DNA of 35,490 nucleotides from a virus: positions 1-35,490 of IMG/VR virus record IMGVR_UViG_3300021440_000077. One strand, 5' to 3'. Below the pieces are notes generated by a model. It was not told the DNA's origin. It did not search any database and saw nothing but the letters and a program-made list of their open reading frames with translations. Every line of letters begins with the position of its first letter. Positions within the stretch are counted from its first letter, which is position 1. The position numbers were made by a program, and so were the translations under genes. Below are positions 8,106 through 15,403 of the stretch, one piece after another.

Positions 8106-8336
8106 CTAAGATACATTTACACCAGCAACAGGTGGCACAATATCTATATCGAAATATTCTAAACTGTTTTTGATAGTATCGTCTAATATTTCTATAGTTA
8201 TATCCTGCGGTATGTAAACCCATCCAGCCCTACCATTATATTCTGCACACCAATAATCTCTATCATCTGGATAACTAAATTTCATACCTACTGGCGAATG
8301 TTCGTTTAAATATTTGTGAATTTCTTCATAATCCAT
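8106..8336 (-). CDS. Hypothetical 76-residue protein
   Basis: A small acidic protein with no family I recognise. Its centre, DDRDYWCAEYNGRAGWVYIP, is aromatic-rich and may form a small beta-sheet. The N terminus is helical and the C terminus is IDIVPPVAGVNVS. It has a good SD (AAAGGA) and its own promoter at 8366-8394, diverging from that of the sigma-factor gene, so it is probably expressed early. The shared control region hints at a regulatory or host-takeover role, but nothing in the protein shows this. Confidence 0.7.
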   Translation of the reverse strand: MDYEEIHKYLNEHSPVGMKFSYPDDRDYWCAEYNGRAGWVYIPQDITIEILDDTIKNSLEYFDIDIVPPVAGVNVS

Positions 8337-8365
8337 AATTTTCCTTTAATAAATTATTAATCTCT

Positions 8366-8394
8366 AATATACTAATAATTAGATAAACAGTAAA
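8366..8394 (-). promoter_or_regulatory. Sigma70-type promoter for the 76-residue gene
   Basis: On the minus strand TTTACT (8394-8389), a 17-base spacer and TATATT (8371-8366) form a recognisable promoter, diverging from the one at 8417-8445. Confidence 0.6.
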
Positions 8395-8404
8395 TATCAG
8401 ATTT

Positions 8405-8422
8405 TGTAAAAATATTTTTACA
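8405..8422. promoter_or_regulatory. Perfect 18-base palindrome, operator candidate
   Basis: TGTAAAAATATTTTTACA is its own reverse complement. It lies between two divergent promoters and overlaps the -35 box (8417-8422) of the plus-strand one, so a bound dimer would block that promoter. A near copy lies at 7809-7826. Confidence 0.6.
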
Positions 8423-8445
8423 TACTTCCAATAATTTGCTATATT
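8417..8445 (+). promoter_or_regulatory. Sigma70-type promoter of the sigma-factor operon
   Basis: TTTACA (8417-8422), a 17-base spacer ending in TGC, and TATATT (8440-8445). Start expected near 8452, just before the GAGGT SD and the ATG at 8465. Confidence 0.8.
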
Positions 8446-8464
8446 TTCAGATACGAGGTATAAT

Positions 8465-9013
8465 ATGGGAAGAAAACCGAAAGCAACAGATTACGTATCG
8501 AATGCACGATTACGTGAACTAATTATTGAATATAATGACATAAATCCTAACGATAATGGCGAATGGCTTGATAAATTTGAGAAGACAATGCGAACAAAGG
8601 GCAAATACGAGTCTGTTCGCACATGGATAGCCCTCAGACGTCAAAAGTATGTTCAGCCTAGGAAACATACGCCCCGATTCGAAATGGTCTCTAACGAGCT
8701 CTTTAAAGCGATTTACAAGATAGCTCAGGGTAGAATAGCATGTTTCTCTGGAATACCGGTCGACGAGAAGGAAGATTTATTGCAAGATTGCATGCTGGCA
8801 GTTACACAATACATCAATCGTTACAGGGAGGATATAGAAAGTTCAGCATTTGCGTATACGACGCAGATAATAAACAATGCGATTAAGCTGCATATGGGAC
8901 AAGATAATGATTCTAGGTGGTGCAGACAACCATGGAATGACATTTCGGACCAGTGTATAGCATTAATGTATGGAGTAGATGAAGATGGATACGAAAGAGA
9001 GACAGAGATTTAG
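8465..9013 (+). CDS. Late-transcription sigma factor, T4 gp55-like
   Basis: A 182-residue protein close in length to T4 gp55 (185 residues). The N terminus, TDYVSNARLRELIIEYNDIN, parallels the gp55 start (a YVNN-type motif then a helix). Residues ~75-135 look like sigma region 2: NELFKAIYKIAQGRIACFSG, then DEKEDLLQDCMLAVTQYINR with the DLxQD signature, then SAFAYTTQIINNAIKLHM. It would bind host core RNA polymerase and direct it to short late promoters having only a -10 element. In T4 the gp55 C terminus binds the sliding clamp; here the end (CIALMYGVDED) has a hydrophobic patch beside acidic residues but no clear match, and no clamp or gp33 gene is visible. The gene is early, behind a strong host-type promoter with a palindrome across its -35. 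Confidence 0.75.
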   Translation: MGRKPKATDYVSNARLRELIIEYNDINPNDNGEWLDKFEKTMRTKGKYESVRTWIALRRQKYVQPRKHTPRFEMVSNELFKAIYKIAQGRIACFSGIPVDEKEDLLQDCMLAVTQYINRYREDIESSAFAYTTQIINNAIKLHMGQDNDSRWCRQPWNDISDQCIALMYGVDEDGYERETEI

Positions 9014-9302
9014 AAATACTAAACAATGGAAAGAATTTAGACGCAAGCTAATTGAGAAGCAGAAGAAGGATGCAATTACTGGAAATCCTTTAACAATTAC
9101 AGCCAACTGTCATCACTGTTTGTTGGACTATGAGAGATATACGGAATTAAATGACGAGAATTTCGTGATTCTCAACAAAGAATCACATGATACAGTGCAT
9201 TTCTTCTTCCTCAAATCTAAACCTAGAGAATGGAGAAAACGAGTATTGAACCTTATAAAGATACTAAAAAAGATGGAAAAATTAAATAGTAAGCAAAAGT
9301 AA
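8979..9302 (+). CDS. HNH-like protein overlapping the sigma gene
   Basis: A 107-residue basic protein with a His-Me-finger-like layout: a WKEFRRKLIEKQ helix, DAITGNPLTI, then CHHCLLDYERYTELNDENF and SHDTVHFFF. The HH pair, the Asn and the later His in an H-x3-VH pattern correspond to H, N and H positions, with no zinc-binding Cys pairs. Such proteins may be nucleases in recombination or DNA processing; activity is not proven here. Its ATG lies inside the end of the sigma gene (overlap 8979-9013), behind GGAG, so the two are co-translated. An ATG at 8985 is an alternative. Confidence 0.65.
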   Translation: MKMDTKERQRFRNTKQWKEFRRKLIEKQKKDAITGNPLTITANCHHCLLDYERYTELNDENFVILNKESHDTVHFFFLKSKPREWRKRVLNLIKILKKMEKLNSKQK

Positions 9303-9312
9303 ATAATTTTTT

Positions 9313-9320
9313 ACTATATT
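9313..9320 (+). promoter_or_regulatory. Possible -10 element before the 134-residue gene
   Basis: TACTATATT recurs in this phage's promoters. No -35 is visible and the surroundings are almost all A/T, so this is a weak call. Confidence 0.35.
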
Positions 9321-9364
9321 TTATCATATATAATATAAATTAATTTATAAATTGAGTTATTAAT

Positions 9365-9769
9365 ATGGCAAATAGAACATGGACAGACGAGCAACGTGCC
9401 GCGCAATCTGAAAAAATGAAGGCAGCATGGAAACGTCATAGCACAAAACGGAGGGTAAGGGAGACAAGAAGACTAAGCCGCGAAAATGGCGAGAATCTTG
9501 TCAATATCGAACAGATGGCTTCAGACGAGGCATATCGAGATTACCAGAGAGAATATAAAAGGATTTATTATAAACGTCCAGATAAATATGCAGCTTGGAA
9601 GGCTTACACTCATATACAGAAACTTAAACAACGTTCAATGGACGAATTGATTGCCCTAAGGGATAAACATATTCGTAACGGACATGATGAATGGCGACAG
9701 AGAGTAGAACAGGCTATGCAGTTAAAAATGGAAGAGGAAACAGATGCACAAATATATTCTAACACATAA
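9365..9769 (+). CDS. Hypothetical basic 134-residue protein
   Basis: Strongly basic and helical. The start, RTWTDEQRAAQSEKMKAAWK, resembles the NUMOD3-type DNA-binding motif of phage homing nucleases, followed by an Arg/Lys-rich stretch (RHSTKRRVRETRRLSREN). The middle has tyrosine repeats (YRDYQREYKRIYYKRPDKYA). No catalytic motif is seen, so a DNA- or RNA-binding role is the most that can be inferred. It ends inside the start of the next gene, in another frame. Confidence 0.65.
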   Translation: MANRTWTDEQRAAQSEKMKAAWKRHSTKRRVRETRRLSRENGENLVNIEQMASDEAYRDYQREYKRIYYKRPDKYAAWKAYTHIQKLKQRSMDELIALRDKHIRNGHDEWRQRVEQAMQLKMEEETDAQIYSNT

Positions 9770-10442
9770 AGATATGGAGCCTGTTGAGGGATTTGAGATA
9801 ATCGACAACAGGGACAATAAAGAGTTGGATCATAGAATTTGGTCAGAGTTGGCTGGTATGCAGCTAATATACAATAAACTCATAAATGAAAAAGCAGAAA
9901 ACGGGATGAATGCTTATGAAGATAATGAATTTATTTCATTAAGTCATTATAGACGCAGAATTGACCCTGACTGTATTAACCGCTTTTATGTCCCGCAACC
10001 AGTAAGATTTCAGACAACATTGGCTATGCAATATGCAGCGGCACACAATATTGAAGATTTGAAATTGTGTGGTGAGGCTTTAAAACAGGAATTCCCGCAT
10101 TTAGTTCCAGTGTTTGAAGGAACGATGAATGGAAATGTGTTTGTTCCTTATATAATTGCAGTTATGACGGTTGGACAATTTAAGGATTACTGGAACTTCT
10201 TATATAAGGTATTAATTAATTTCCATAAGAAGTTAGGTACTGAAACGTTTGAACAAAGAATCGATTATATCGAACGTCATGCCGATAAGTATACTGGAGA
10301 AGGAAAAGACAATAAAGTAGAGTATCAGGCAAGGATTGAATCATTTTTAGCTGAAAGATTGGCAACTACATATTTTGGTTTATGTTCACAAAAAATTCCG
10401 ATTTATCCAGCCGCTATTATTAAAACAGAAGGAGCATGGTAA
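9744..10442 (+). CDS. DUF4422-type glycosyltransferase
   Basis: A 232-residue protein with marks of the DUF4422 family, found in bacterial capsule and O-antigen clusters: YILTHKDMEP at the start, SELAGMQLIYNK before the core motif FISLSHYRRRID (residues ~63-74), and a C-terminal ARIESFLAERLATTYF segment. The HYRRxx motif is the family signature. The enzyme would transfer a sugar from an activated donor; donor and acceptor are unknown. The ATG is inside the end of the previous gene, with AGAGGA as SD. Glycosylation of phage DNA, virion or host envelope is possible. Confidence 0.72.
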   Translation: MHKYILTHKDMEPVEGFEIIDNRDNKELDHRIWSELAGMQLIYNKLINEKAENGMNAYEDNEFISLSHYRRRIDPDCINRFYVPQPVRFQTTLAMQYAAAHNIEDLKLCGEALKQEFPHLVPVFEGTMNGNVFVPYIIAVMTVGQFKDYWNFLYKVLINFHKKLGTETFEQRIDYIERHADKYTGEGKDNKVEYQARIESFLAERLATTYFGLCSQKIPIYPAAIIKTEGAW

Positions 10443-11557
10443 TGAATAAAGATTTAATTTTATGTATTTCACCCGAATGGACCGCGGGCGGTTGTGGTGT
10501 ATTGAGAGTTCAACAGAATGTAAATTACATCAATCAGAATTGGCAGCGATTTGGTGTTAAAATCATTATGACACCTGAACCAATTTTTGACACAAACATC
10601 CTTAGTCGTTGCAGATGTATATTTGTACAGAGACCGTTTGGACCAATGCCATGGTTAAAGAATTACAAAGAGCTTCAGCCGAAGATGGGTTACTCTATAA
10701 TCGGAGAATGCGATGATAATTTCACTACATACAAAGGCGAAAATATCCCTGACTACAACATGAGTTCTTTGAATCCAAGAGACTGGAATATCATTGATAA
10801 AATTGTAGCTGAAAATTTGCAATACATCGACAGAATGATTTTAGCAACTGACTATTTGGCTACTATATTACATGAAAAATTTCAGTATTGGAATACTGTT
10901 GTTATTCCTAATGTTTGCGAACGTTCTTTGTGGTCAAGAGAAAGAAAGACATTCTTCAGAGATAAGCCATTAGTATTGAGTGCATCCGCAATGCAACATG
11001 TAAGACCTCCACAACCAATGAATCAACAGTTTCCTGTAGGAGTAACTGGGTTAAGAGGTGACTATGTTGGTGAATGGCCAGAGTGGTTAATTGCAAATGT
11101 TGATAAGATGGATCTTCATTACTTTGCTGATGTTCCTTATTTCCTAGACTGTATCAGAGATAAAATCCAATTGCACCCATGGCAATCTACAGACTTGTAT
11201 ATCGGTGAATATAACAGAATTAGACCAGACATTGTTATTGCACCATTAAAGAATAATATCTTTAACCGTTGCAAAAGTAAATTAAAGTTTACCGAATGTT
11301 GTGCATCTGGTGCTATATTGATGGGCAGTGATTTCGAAGAATCTCCATATAGCTGCATTCACCCATTATGTAAAGTTCCTGACAATCCAACTAAAGAACA
11401 GTTAGAAACAATCTTTAATAATATTAAAACACATTGGAAAGAAATTGTAGAATGGCAATATGATTTTATTAACAAAAACGGTGAATGGTTAGAATCTGAG
11501 GATCATTTGAATAAATGGTTGACAGCTTGTAGCACACCTAATACGAGGTTGATATAA
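10442..11557 (+). CDS. GT-B-fold glycosyltransferase
   Basis: A 371-residue protein starting at the ATG at 10442, which overlaps the previous stop (TAATG) and has AAGGAG seven bases upstream; the in-frame ATG at 10436 is too close to that SD. The C-terminal half carries the GT4-like donor-binding signature DIVIAPLKNNIFNRCKSKLK followed by FTECCASGAILMGSD (about residues 270-305). The N-terminal half (LILCISPEWTAGGCGVLRVQ) fits the first Rossmann domain. It would use a nucleotide sugar; acceptor unknown. It follows another glycosyltransferase, so the two probably act in sequence. Confidence 0.75.
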   Translation: MNKDLILCISPEWTAGGCGVLRVQQNVNYINQNWQRFGVKIIMTPEPIFDTNILSRCRCIFVQRPFGPMPWLKNYKELQPKMGYSIIGECDDNFTTYKGENIPDYNMSSLNPRDWNIIDKIVAENLQYIDRMILATDYLATILHEKFQYWNTVVIPNVCERSLWSRERKTFFRDKPLVLSASAMQHVRPPQPMNQQFPVGVTGLRGDYVGEWPEWLIANVDKMDLHYFADVPYFLDCIRDKIQLHPWQSTDLYIGEYNRIRPDIVIAPLKNNIFNRCKSKLKFTECCASGAILMGSDFEESPYSCIHPLCKVPDNPTKEQLETIFNNIKTHWKEIVEWQYDFINKNGEWLESEDHLNKWLTACSTPNTRLI

Positions 11558-11727
11558 TGAACAGACTAGAACTTGAATGGGCGATAATGACTCCTGAAGA
11601 AAAAGCAGCAATTATGTTTCCTGACATGAGCACGTTACCGCTTAACGATATAGAAAAGAAACATGTATATGAAATGTTCGAATTCAAGGATCCTGATGCA
11701 TGGAGAGCTGAATTGGACGAAGGTTAA
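11557..11727 (+). CDS. Hypothetical acidic 56-residue protein
   Basis: A short ORF coupled to the glycosyltransferase by a TAATG overlap, with a GAGGT SD. Product: MNRLELEWAIMTPEEKAAIM, then FPDMSTLPLNDIEKKHVYEM, ending in FEFKDPDAWRAELDEG. It is acidic and probably helical; I recognise no family. It is the last gene before a clear terminator at 11748. Confidence 0.6.
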   Translation: MNRLELEWAIMTPEEKAAIMFPDMSTLPLNDIEKKHVYEMFEFKDPDAWRAELDEG

Positions 11728-11747
11728 CTGAATCAAAAATTATTTAG

Positions 11748-11778
11748 GTCCTAGGGTTAACAAACCTTGGGACTTTTT
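11748..11778 (+). terminator. Rho-independent terminator after the sigma/glycosyltransferase operon
   Basis: GTCCTAGGGTT (11748-11758) pairs with AACCTTGGGAC (11763-11773) through 11 pairs including two G-U wobbles, with a 4-base loop and a TTTTT tail. Confidence 0.85.
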
Positions 11779-11779
11779 C

Positions 11780-11785
11780 TATATT
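11780..11785 (+). promoter_or_regulatory. -10-like TATATT at the start of the 75-residue gene
   Basis: TTCTATATT follows the terminator T run, and the ATG begins seven bases after the hexamer, so transcription from here would give an almost leaderless mRNA. No -35 is identified. Confidence 0.4.
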
Positions 11786-11791
11786 ATAGTC

Positions 11792-12019
11792 ATGAAGATT
11801 GAATATTACAAAAACAAATACATCCACCTTTCTCTTGGCAACCTTAATATTGAGTATTCTATTAGCAATAAGACTGTCTTCTTCCCTTATGGCAAGATGA
11901 AGACATTTGATTCTAAGAAAGACGCTTGTGACTTTCTTGATGCTCTTAATGCTAAGTTTGCACAATTTAAGGGATGCACTCGCAATGAAATGATTAACCT
12001 TATTAAGGAGGCAGCATAA
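11792..12019 (+). CDS. Hypothetical 75-residue protein
   Basis: Small protein of unknown family: a beta-rich N-terminal half (KYIHLSLGNLNIEYSISN) and a helical C-terminal half (KKDACDFLDALNAKFAQF). There is no SD before the ATG; a -10-like hexamer sits seven bases upstream, suggesting a leaderless transcript. It is the first of two genes between terminators at 11748 and 12405. Such independently transcribed small genes are often accessory, but no function can be assigned. Confidence 0.65.
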   Translation: MKIEYYKNKYIHLSLGNLNIEYSISNKTVFFPYGKMKTFDSKKDACDFLDALNAKFAQFKGCTRNEMINLIKEAA

Positions 12020-12384
12020 TGTCTATTAAATCTACAACATCCAAATCTAATAGTGTATTTGGTTATCTGCGTGAAGCTATTAAATATGGAACATTGATGG
12101 CACATACAACCTATCCGTCTAAATATTTCTTAGCAACTAAGAGAGTAAACTGTAATGGTGTGTATTGTGATCAATACTTTACTACAACTTTCAAGAAATT
12201 CGGAAATGCTAAATTACGTCTTTATAAGAATGATTTAGAAATAACCATTAACCATAAGGTTATTATTATTCCTGATTTAGATAGATATTATGTAGAACAT
12301 CCAATTATTACTATACAAAAAACAGATTCAACTATTACAGAGTTATGTAATGAAATTTTAAGACTTTTGTACAAAGAGATTTAA
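12019..12384 (+). CDS. Hypothetical 121-residue protein
   Basis: Unknown family. Basic, with predicted strands (KRVNCNGVYCDQYFTTTFKK, KLRLYKNDLEITINHKVIII) and a C-terminal helix (TITELCNEILRLLYKEI). Coupled to the preceding gene by a TAATG overlap with a strong AAGGAGG SD, so the two products may act together. A terminator follows at 12405. Confidence 0.68.
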   Translation: MSIKSTTSKSNSVFGYLREAIKYGTLMAHTTYPSKYFLATKRVNCNGVYCDQYFTTTFKKFGNAKLRLYKNDLEITINHKVIIIPDLDRYYVEHPIITIQKTDSTITELCNEILRLLYKEI

Positions 12385-12404
12385 AATATGTGATTCCTCA
12401 TTAA

Positions 12405-12468
12405 AATAAAAGGTGACTGAATCAAAAGTTTTTGGCATAATTTACTTACGATTCAGTCACTTTTTATT
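12405..12468. terminator. Bidirectional terminator, 19-bp stem
   Basis: Left arm 12405-12423 and right arm 12450-12468 pair over 19 bases with one G-U wobble; the core is GTGACTGAATC with GATTCAGTCAC. Both strands end in T-rich runs, so it can stop plus-strand transcripts from 11792-12384 and late minus-strand transcripts passing 12815. Confidence 0.8.
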
Positions 12469-12505
12469 ATATTTGATATATCAACAAATAACAAATGAGG
12501 TAAAT

Positions 12506-12814
12506 ATGAGACTTATTATCGGTCAAACATGGAATGATAAAATGAATGGCATTGATAAGTGCTGGGTTGCTACAAACCGTAAAACTGACAAGCACTTAAT
12601 GGAAGGTACACATGCAGAATGTTATGCATTTGTACAAGCTAAGTTAGCAGAAGATAATGCAAAGTTTAAAATTAAATTTGACGCATTTGATGGTAAACTT
12701 GTAACTAAGGAAGAATTTAAACAAATAACTAAATCACTCAAAAGTGATAATACAAAAACCTGGCGCATGATGGAACATCAAGGCCAGATTAAATTGAAAG
12801 TTTGGGATATTTAG
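12506..12814 (+). CDS. Hypothetical 102-residue protein
   Basis: Starts at the ATG at 12506 (MRLIIGQTWNDKMNGIDKCW) behind a TGAGGT SD. The same frame extends upstream to 12413, but that part is the terminator hairpin and is not taken as coding. Lys-rich, mixed strand/helix, no family recognised. A -10-like TTATATT near 12467 follows the terminator, so the gene seems to have its own promoter. It converges with the late minus-strand genes. Confidence 0.65.
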   Translation: MRLIIGQTWNDKMNGIDKCWVATNRKTDKHLMEGTHAECYAFVQAKLAEDNAKFKIKFDAFDGKLVTKEEFKQITKSLKSDNTKTWRMMEHQGQIKLKVWDI

Positions 12815-12874
12815 TTATTTCTTTTCACCAAATACATCTTTAATTTTAGGCGGTTTCTTTTTATCTCCACACAT
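12815..12874 (-). CDS. Possible 19-residue ORF at the end of the late operon
   Basis: A very short ORF, MCGDKKKPPKIKDVFGEKK, with an excellent SD (AAAGGAGAG) seven bases before its ATG, directly after the ejection-protein gene. It is basic with an unusual Met-Cys start. The SD and spacing are the main support; no homologue is recognised. Confidence 0.45.
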   Translation of the reverse strand: MCGDKKKPPKIKDVFGEKK

Positions 12875-12888
12875 AGTTACTCTCCTTT

Positions 12889-14580
12889 TTAATCCTCTTG
12901 AACTCCAAATATTTCAATTATTCTAGGATCATCCTTGTATTTTTTAAACTTTTCAGGTAACTTAGGTTTTTCAATATATTTGTCAAAACCTTGTTTCTTA
13001 TTAAGTTCTGCCATTCTCTTTAAGAATTCAAGTTCAGCTAAATCCTTATTTGAAAGTTTTGGCTTCTTCTCGAATGTTTCTTCTGATACAAAGCTATTAG
13101 GAACAATAGAACTAATACCACCTAACATTCTATTACCATATTGGCTTCTACCCTGTGCGTTAGCTAAGTATGTACCTGGAGCTTCTCCAATATTACCTTT
13201 TGCCCAATTCCAAAGAGATTCTTTAGGTTTTGCGCCCATAACTTCAAGTTCATCAGATGTTAAGGTAGACATTGGATCAGTACCTTGTAAAGATGCAGTT
13301 CTCATTTTCTTTTCCGTGAGATATTCACCAGCTGGTTCAATAGACGGTGCATATTCTGCAGCTACAGCTTCTTCAGCATTAGTCTTTTTACCACGTAAAA
13401 GTTTAGAGTCTTCACCAAAGGCATTTAACTCTTTTAATGTTATCTTGTTGTTATTACGAGCATATTCTTCAGGTGATATTTCTTTAATTACATATCTTCC
13501 ATTTTCCTTACGAATAGTCTTATATGTAACTTTCTCAATTTCATCAGGACCAGTCATTTCAAATTCCTGCCATACGCCGCCGTTCTTTAATTTTCTTTGA
13601 ACGTCACGAGCAGCATTAGCCTTTTGGTTAATGAAATCTTTAGCAGCTTGGCCCTTAGCACCCCCCTGGAATGGACGAGTAGCCCAACGATAACCACCTT
13701 TCAATAAGAACGGCGTTGCAATATTGGTAGAAACTTCACCAACAATATCTTTAGCTATATCTTCAGAATCTTCTTTATTTAATAAACCATTTGCTACCCC
13801 TTTAATAACCGGTGCTGCAGTATTATTAACAGCATTCTTAACGAATTCCTTTGCTGCAACATTTTTGATTGGTGTACCAGCTATAGAACCGCCAGCACCA
13901 AGCATAGCTGCATTAATACCAACGTCAGCTGCCAATGGTAATGCCATATCGCCTATATCATCAATATTTTGATAATTCTGACGTGCATATTCCTTAGAAA
14001 CAGGTAACATGAAATCTACAGCAGTACCAGCTAGATCATTTGCCTTAAACGCGTCTTCTACATTTTTAGCTTTATGATATTCGTAAACCTTATCAAGAAA
14101 TTCCTTTCTATCAGATTTGTCAGTATAGTCATAACCGTACTGGTCAGCTAAAGCCTTCATTTGTTCATAGTCATAACCCTGGGAATAAATTTCATCAACG
14201 TTAAGGTCATCAAGTTTATTTGTTTCAGGGGTAATAGAAAGCTGATCAAAGAATCTAAGCTTGTCTAATTCCTGACTATCTGCAAATTCAGGCCAGTTGT
14301 CGAGACCATAACCTTCCAATTCAGCTTCCTGTTTGGCAAGTTCTTCAGGATTAGTCCAGTGTGCAAGTTCTTCTTTCAATGCGTTAAATGTGGTAATCTT
14401 ATTATTGATTCCTTTAGCATTCTGAGCGTCTTCCCAAAGACGCTTAAGATTTTTTGCATCGTCGTCAAGAACAAAGGAACCATTAGATTTCTTTTCGCCA
14501 TACCATTTGTTAAGGTTGGTATATAATGACTTCTTATTCTTTCTCAAGTAATTATCAATTTGTTCTATTGTACTTGACAT
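12889..14580 (-). CDS. Probable DNA-ejection protein, large (gp16-like position)
   Basis: A 563-residue protein in the slot where P22-like phages encode their largest ejection protein (P22 gp16, 609 residues). N-terminal ~190 residues are charged and helical. A central stretch (~200-270: AADVGINAAMLGAGGSIAGT, then NTAAPVIKGVANGLL) is rich in Gly and Ala and mildly hydrophobic, as in proteins that enter the host envelope. I see no lytic transglycosylase or protease motif. It starts three bases after the previous stop with a GGGAG SD. Role inferred from position and composition. Confidence 0.6.
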   Translation of the reverse strand: MSSTIEQIDNYLRKNKKSLYTNLNKWYGEKKSNGSFVLDDDAKNLKRLWEDAQNAKGINNKITTFNALKEELAHWTNPEELAKQEAELEGYGLDNWPEFADSQELDKLRFFDQLSITPETNKLDDLNVDEIYSQGYDYEQMKALADQYGYDYTDKSDRKEFLDKVYEYHKAKNVEDAFKANDLAGTAVDFMLPVSKEYARQNYQNIDDIGDMALPLAADVGINAAMLGAGGSIAGTPIKNVAAKEFVKNAVNNTAAPVIKGVANGLLNKEDSEDIAKDIVGEVSTNIATPFLLKGGYRWATRPFQGGAKGQAAKDFINQKANAARDVQRKLKNGGVWQEFEMTGPDEIEKVTYKTIRKENGRYVIKEISPEEYARNNNKITLKELNAFGEDSKLLRGKKTNAEEAVAAEYAPSIEPAGEYLTEKKMRTASLQGTDPMSTLTSDELEVMGAKPKESLWNWAKGNIGEAPGTYLANAQGRSQYGNRMLGGISSIVPNSFVSEETFEKKPKLSNKDLAELEFLKRMAELNKKQGFDKYIEKPKLPEKFKKYKDDPRIIEIFGVQED

Positions 14581-14582
14581 TA

Positions 14583-15383
14583 TTAACTTCTCCCAGAAGG
14601 TCTGACCTTTTTAGTTTTGACTGTCTTTCTATGCAATTTATCCGCATCGCTAAATGCTTTATTGAATGCTGGATCGTATTTAGCTTCAGGGAAATCCCTT
14701 GTAATCTGAGTATATTGTTGTAACAAATAATCATGATATGCCCTAGGATCCTTGCCAAAACCTCCCTCGTCCTTTGTTACATTAAACAAGTTCGTTGCAT
14801 TGGTCATAGCATCCATAGCCATCTGTGCCCTTTGCTGCGGTAACTGTCCATTAAGCTGTGCTTCAGCTTCAAGAATATTGTTATATTCATCAGACAAATT
14901 ATTGTTCATGGCTTCTGTCTTAAGACCAGCTAAAGTATTCTTAAATTGCTGAATCTGTTCTGGACTTGTCTTCCAACCAATAGACATTGTAGGTAATGTT
15001 GCTGAAATTTTATTTCTAATAAATTGCTTCTGATCTTCCTTAGTCTTCTCCTTTTCTTTCTCGATACGTTCCAAGTCCTGTTTACGGAATTCAGCCGCCT
15101 GTTCCTGACCTGCTTTCCATCTCCAGTTACTGAACGAAGTATCTGGATTATTAATACGTTCTGCAGCAAGAGAATCAATCTTCTTATAGTCTGGATTCTC
15201 CTTATCCATTTCATTGGCAATTTGACGATTCTTAATAGCGTCATAGACCTGTGTGCCAAACTTAAATAAATTCTGAAGTCCTTGTGTATCAGAAGCCTGA
15301 TTTGCCGCCATTTGCTGAGAAAAGTCTCTAGGAGCAAAGACCAATGATGTGGGAATTCCAAATTGTGGTGTATTTAATGCCAT
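14583..15383 (-). CDS. Probable DNA-ejection protein, 266 residues
   Basis: Starts at the ATG at 15383 (MALNTPQFGIPTSLVFAPRD) behind AAGAGG; the same frame opens at 15428 but lacks an SD there. Mostly helical and rich in Gln, Asn and Lys (ERIEKEKEKTKEDQKQFIRN), ending in a basic tail (KTVKTKKVRPSGRS). Position among gp10-like and gp16-like genes suggests a virion protein released with the DNA, comparable in place to P22 gp20. An AATAAATA element precedes it at 15398-15405. Confidence 0.55.
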   Translation of the reverse strand: MALNTPQFGIPTSLVFAPRDFSQQMAANQASDTQGLQNLFKFGTQVYDAIKNRQIANEMDKENPDYKKIDSLAAERINNPDTSFSNWRWKAGQEQAAEFRKQDLERIEKEKEKTKEDQKQFIRNKISATLPTMSIGWKTSPEQIQQFKNTLAGLKTEAMNNNLSDEYNNILEAEAQLNGQLPQQRAQMAMDAMTNATNLFNVTKDEGGFGKDPRAYHDYLLQQYTQITRDFPEAKYDPAFNKAFSDADKLHRKTVKTKKVRPSGRS

Positions 15384-15403
15384 TATAAACCTCTTATTAT
15401 TTA

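Noticed and set aside
9325-9355. AT-only palindrome ATAAATTAATTTAT between genes
   Set aside because: Expected in DNA this AT-rich; no T run or partner site to give it meaning.
12413-12505. N-terminal extension of the 102-residue gene
   Set aside because: The extension is encoded by the terminator hairpin and tail; the ATG at 12506 has an SD and the upstream one does not.
12935-13600. 221-residue plus-strand ORF
   Set aside because: Antisense to the 563-residue ejection-type gene; Phe/Ser/Leu-rich translation typical of a shadow frame.
14930-15361. 143-residue minus-strand ORF
   Set aside because: Overlaps the 266-residue gene in another frame; Arg/Leu-rich shadow with no SD.
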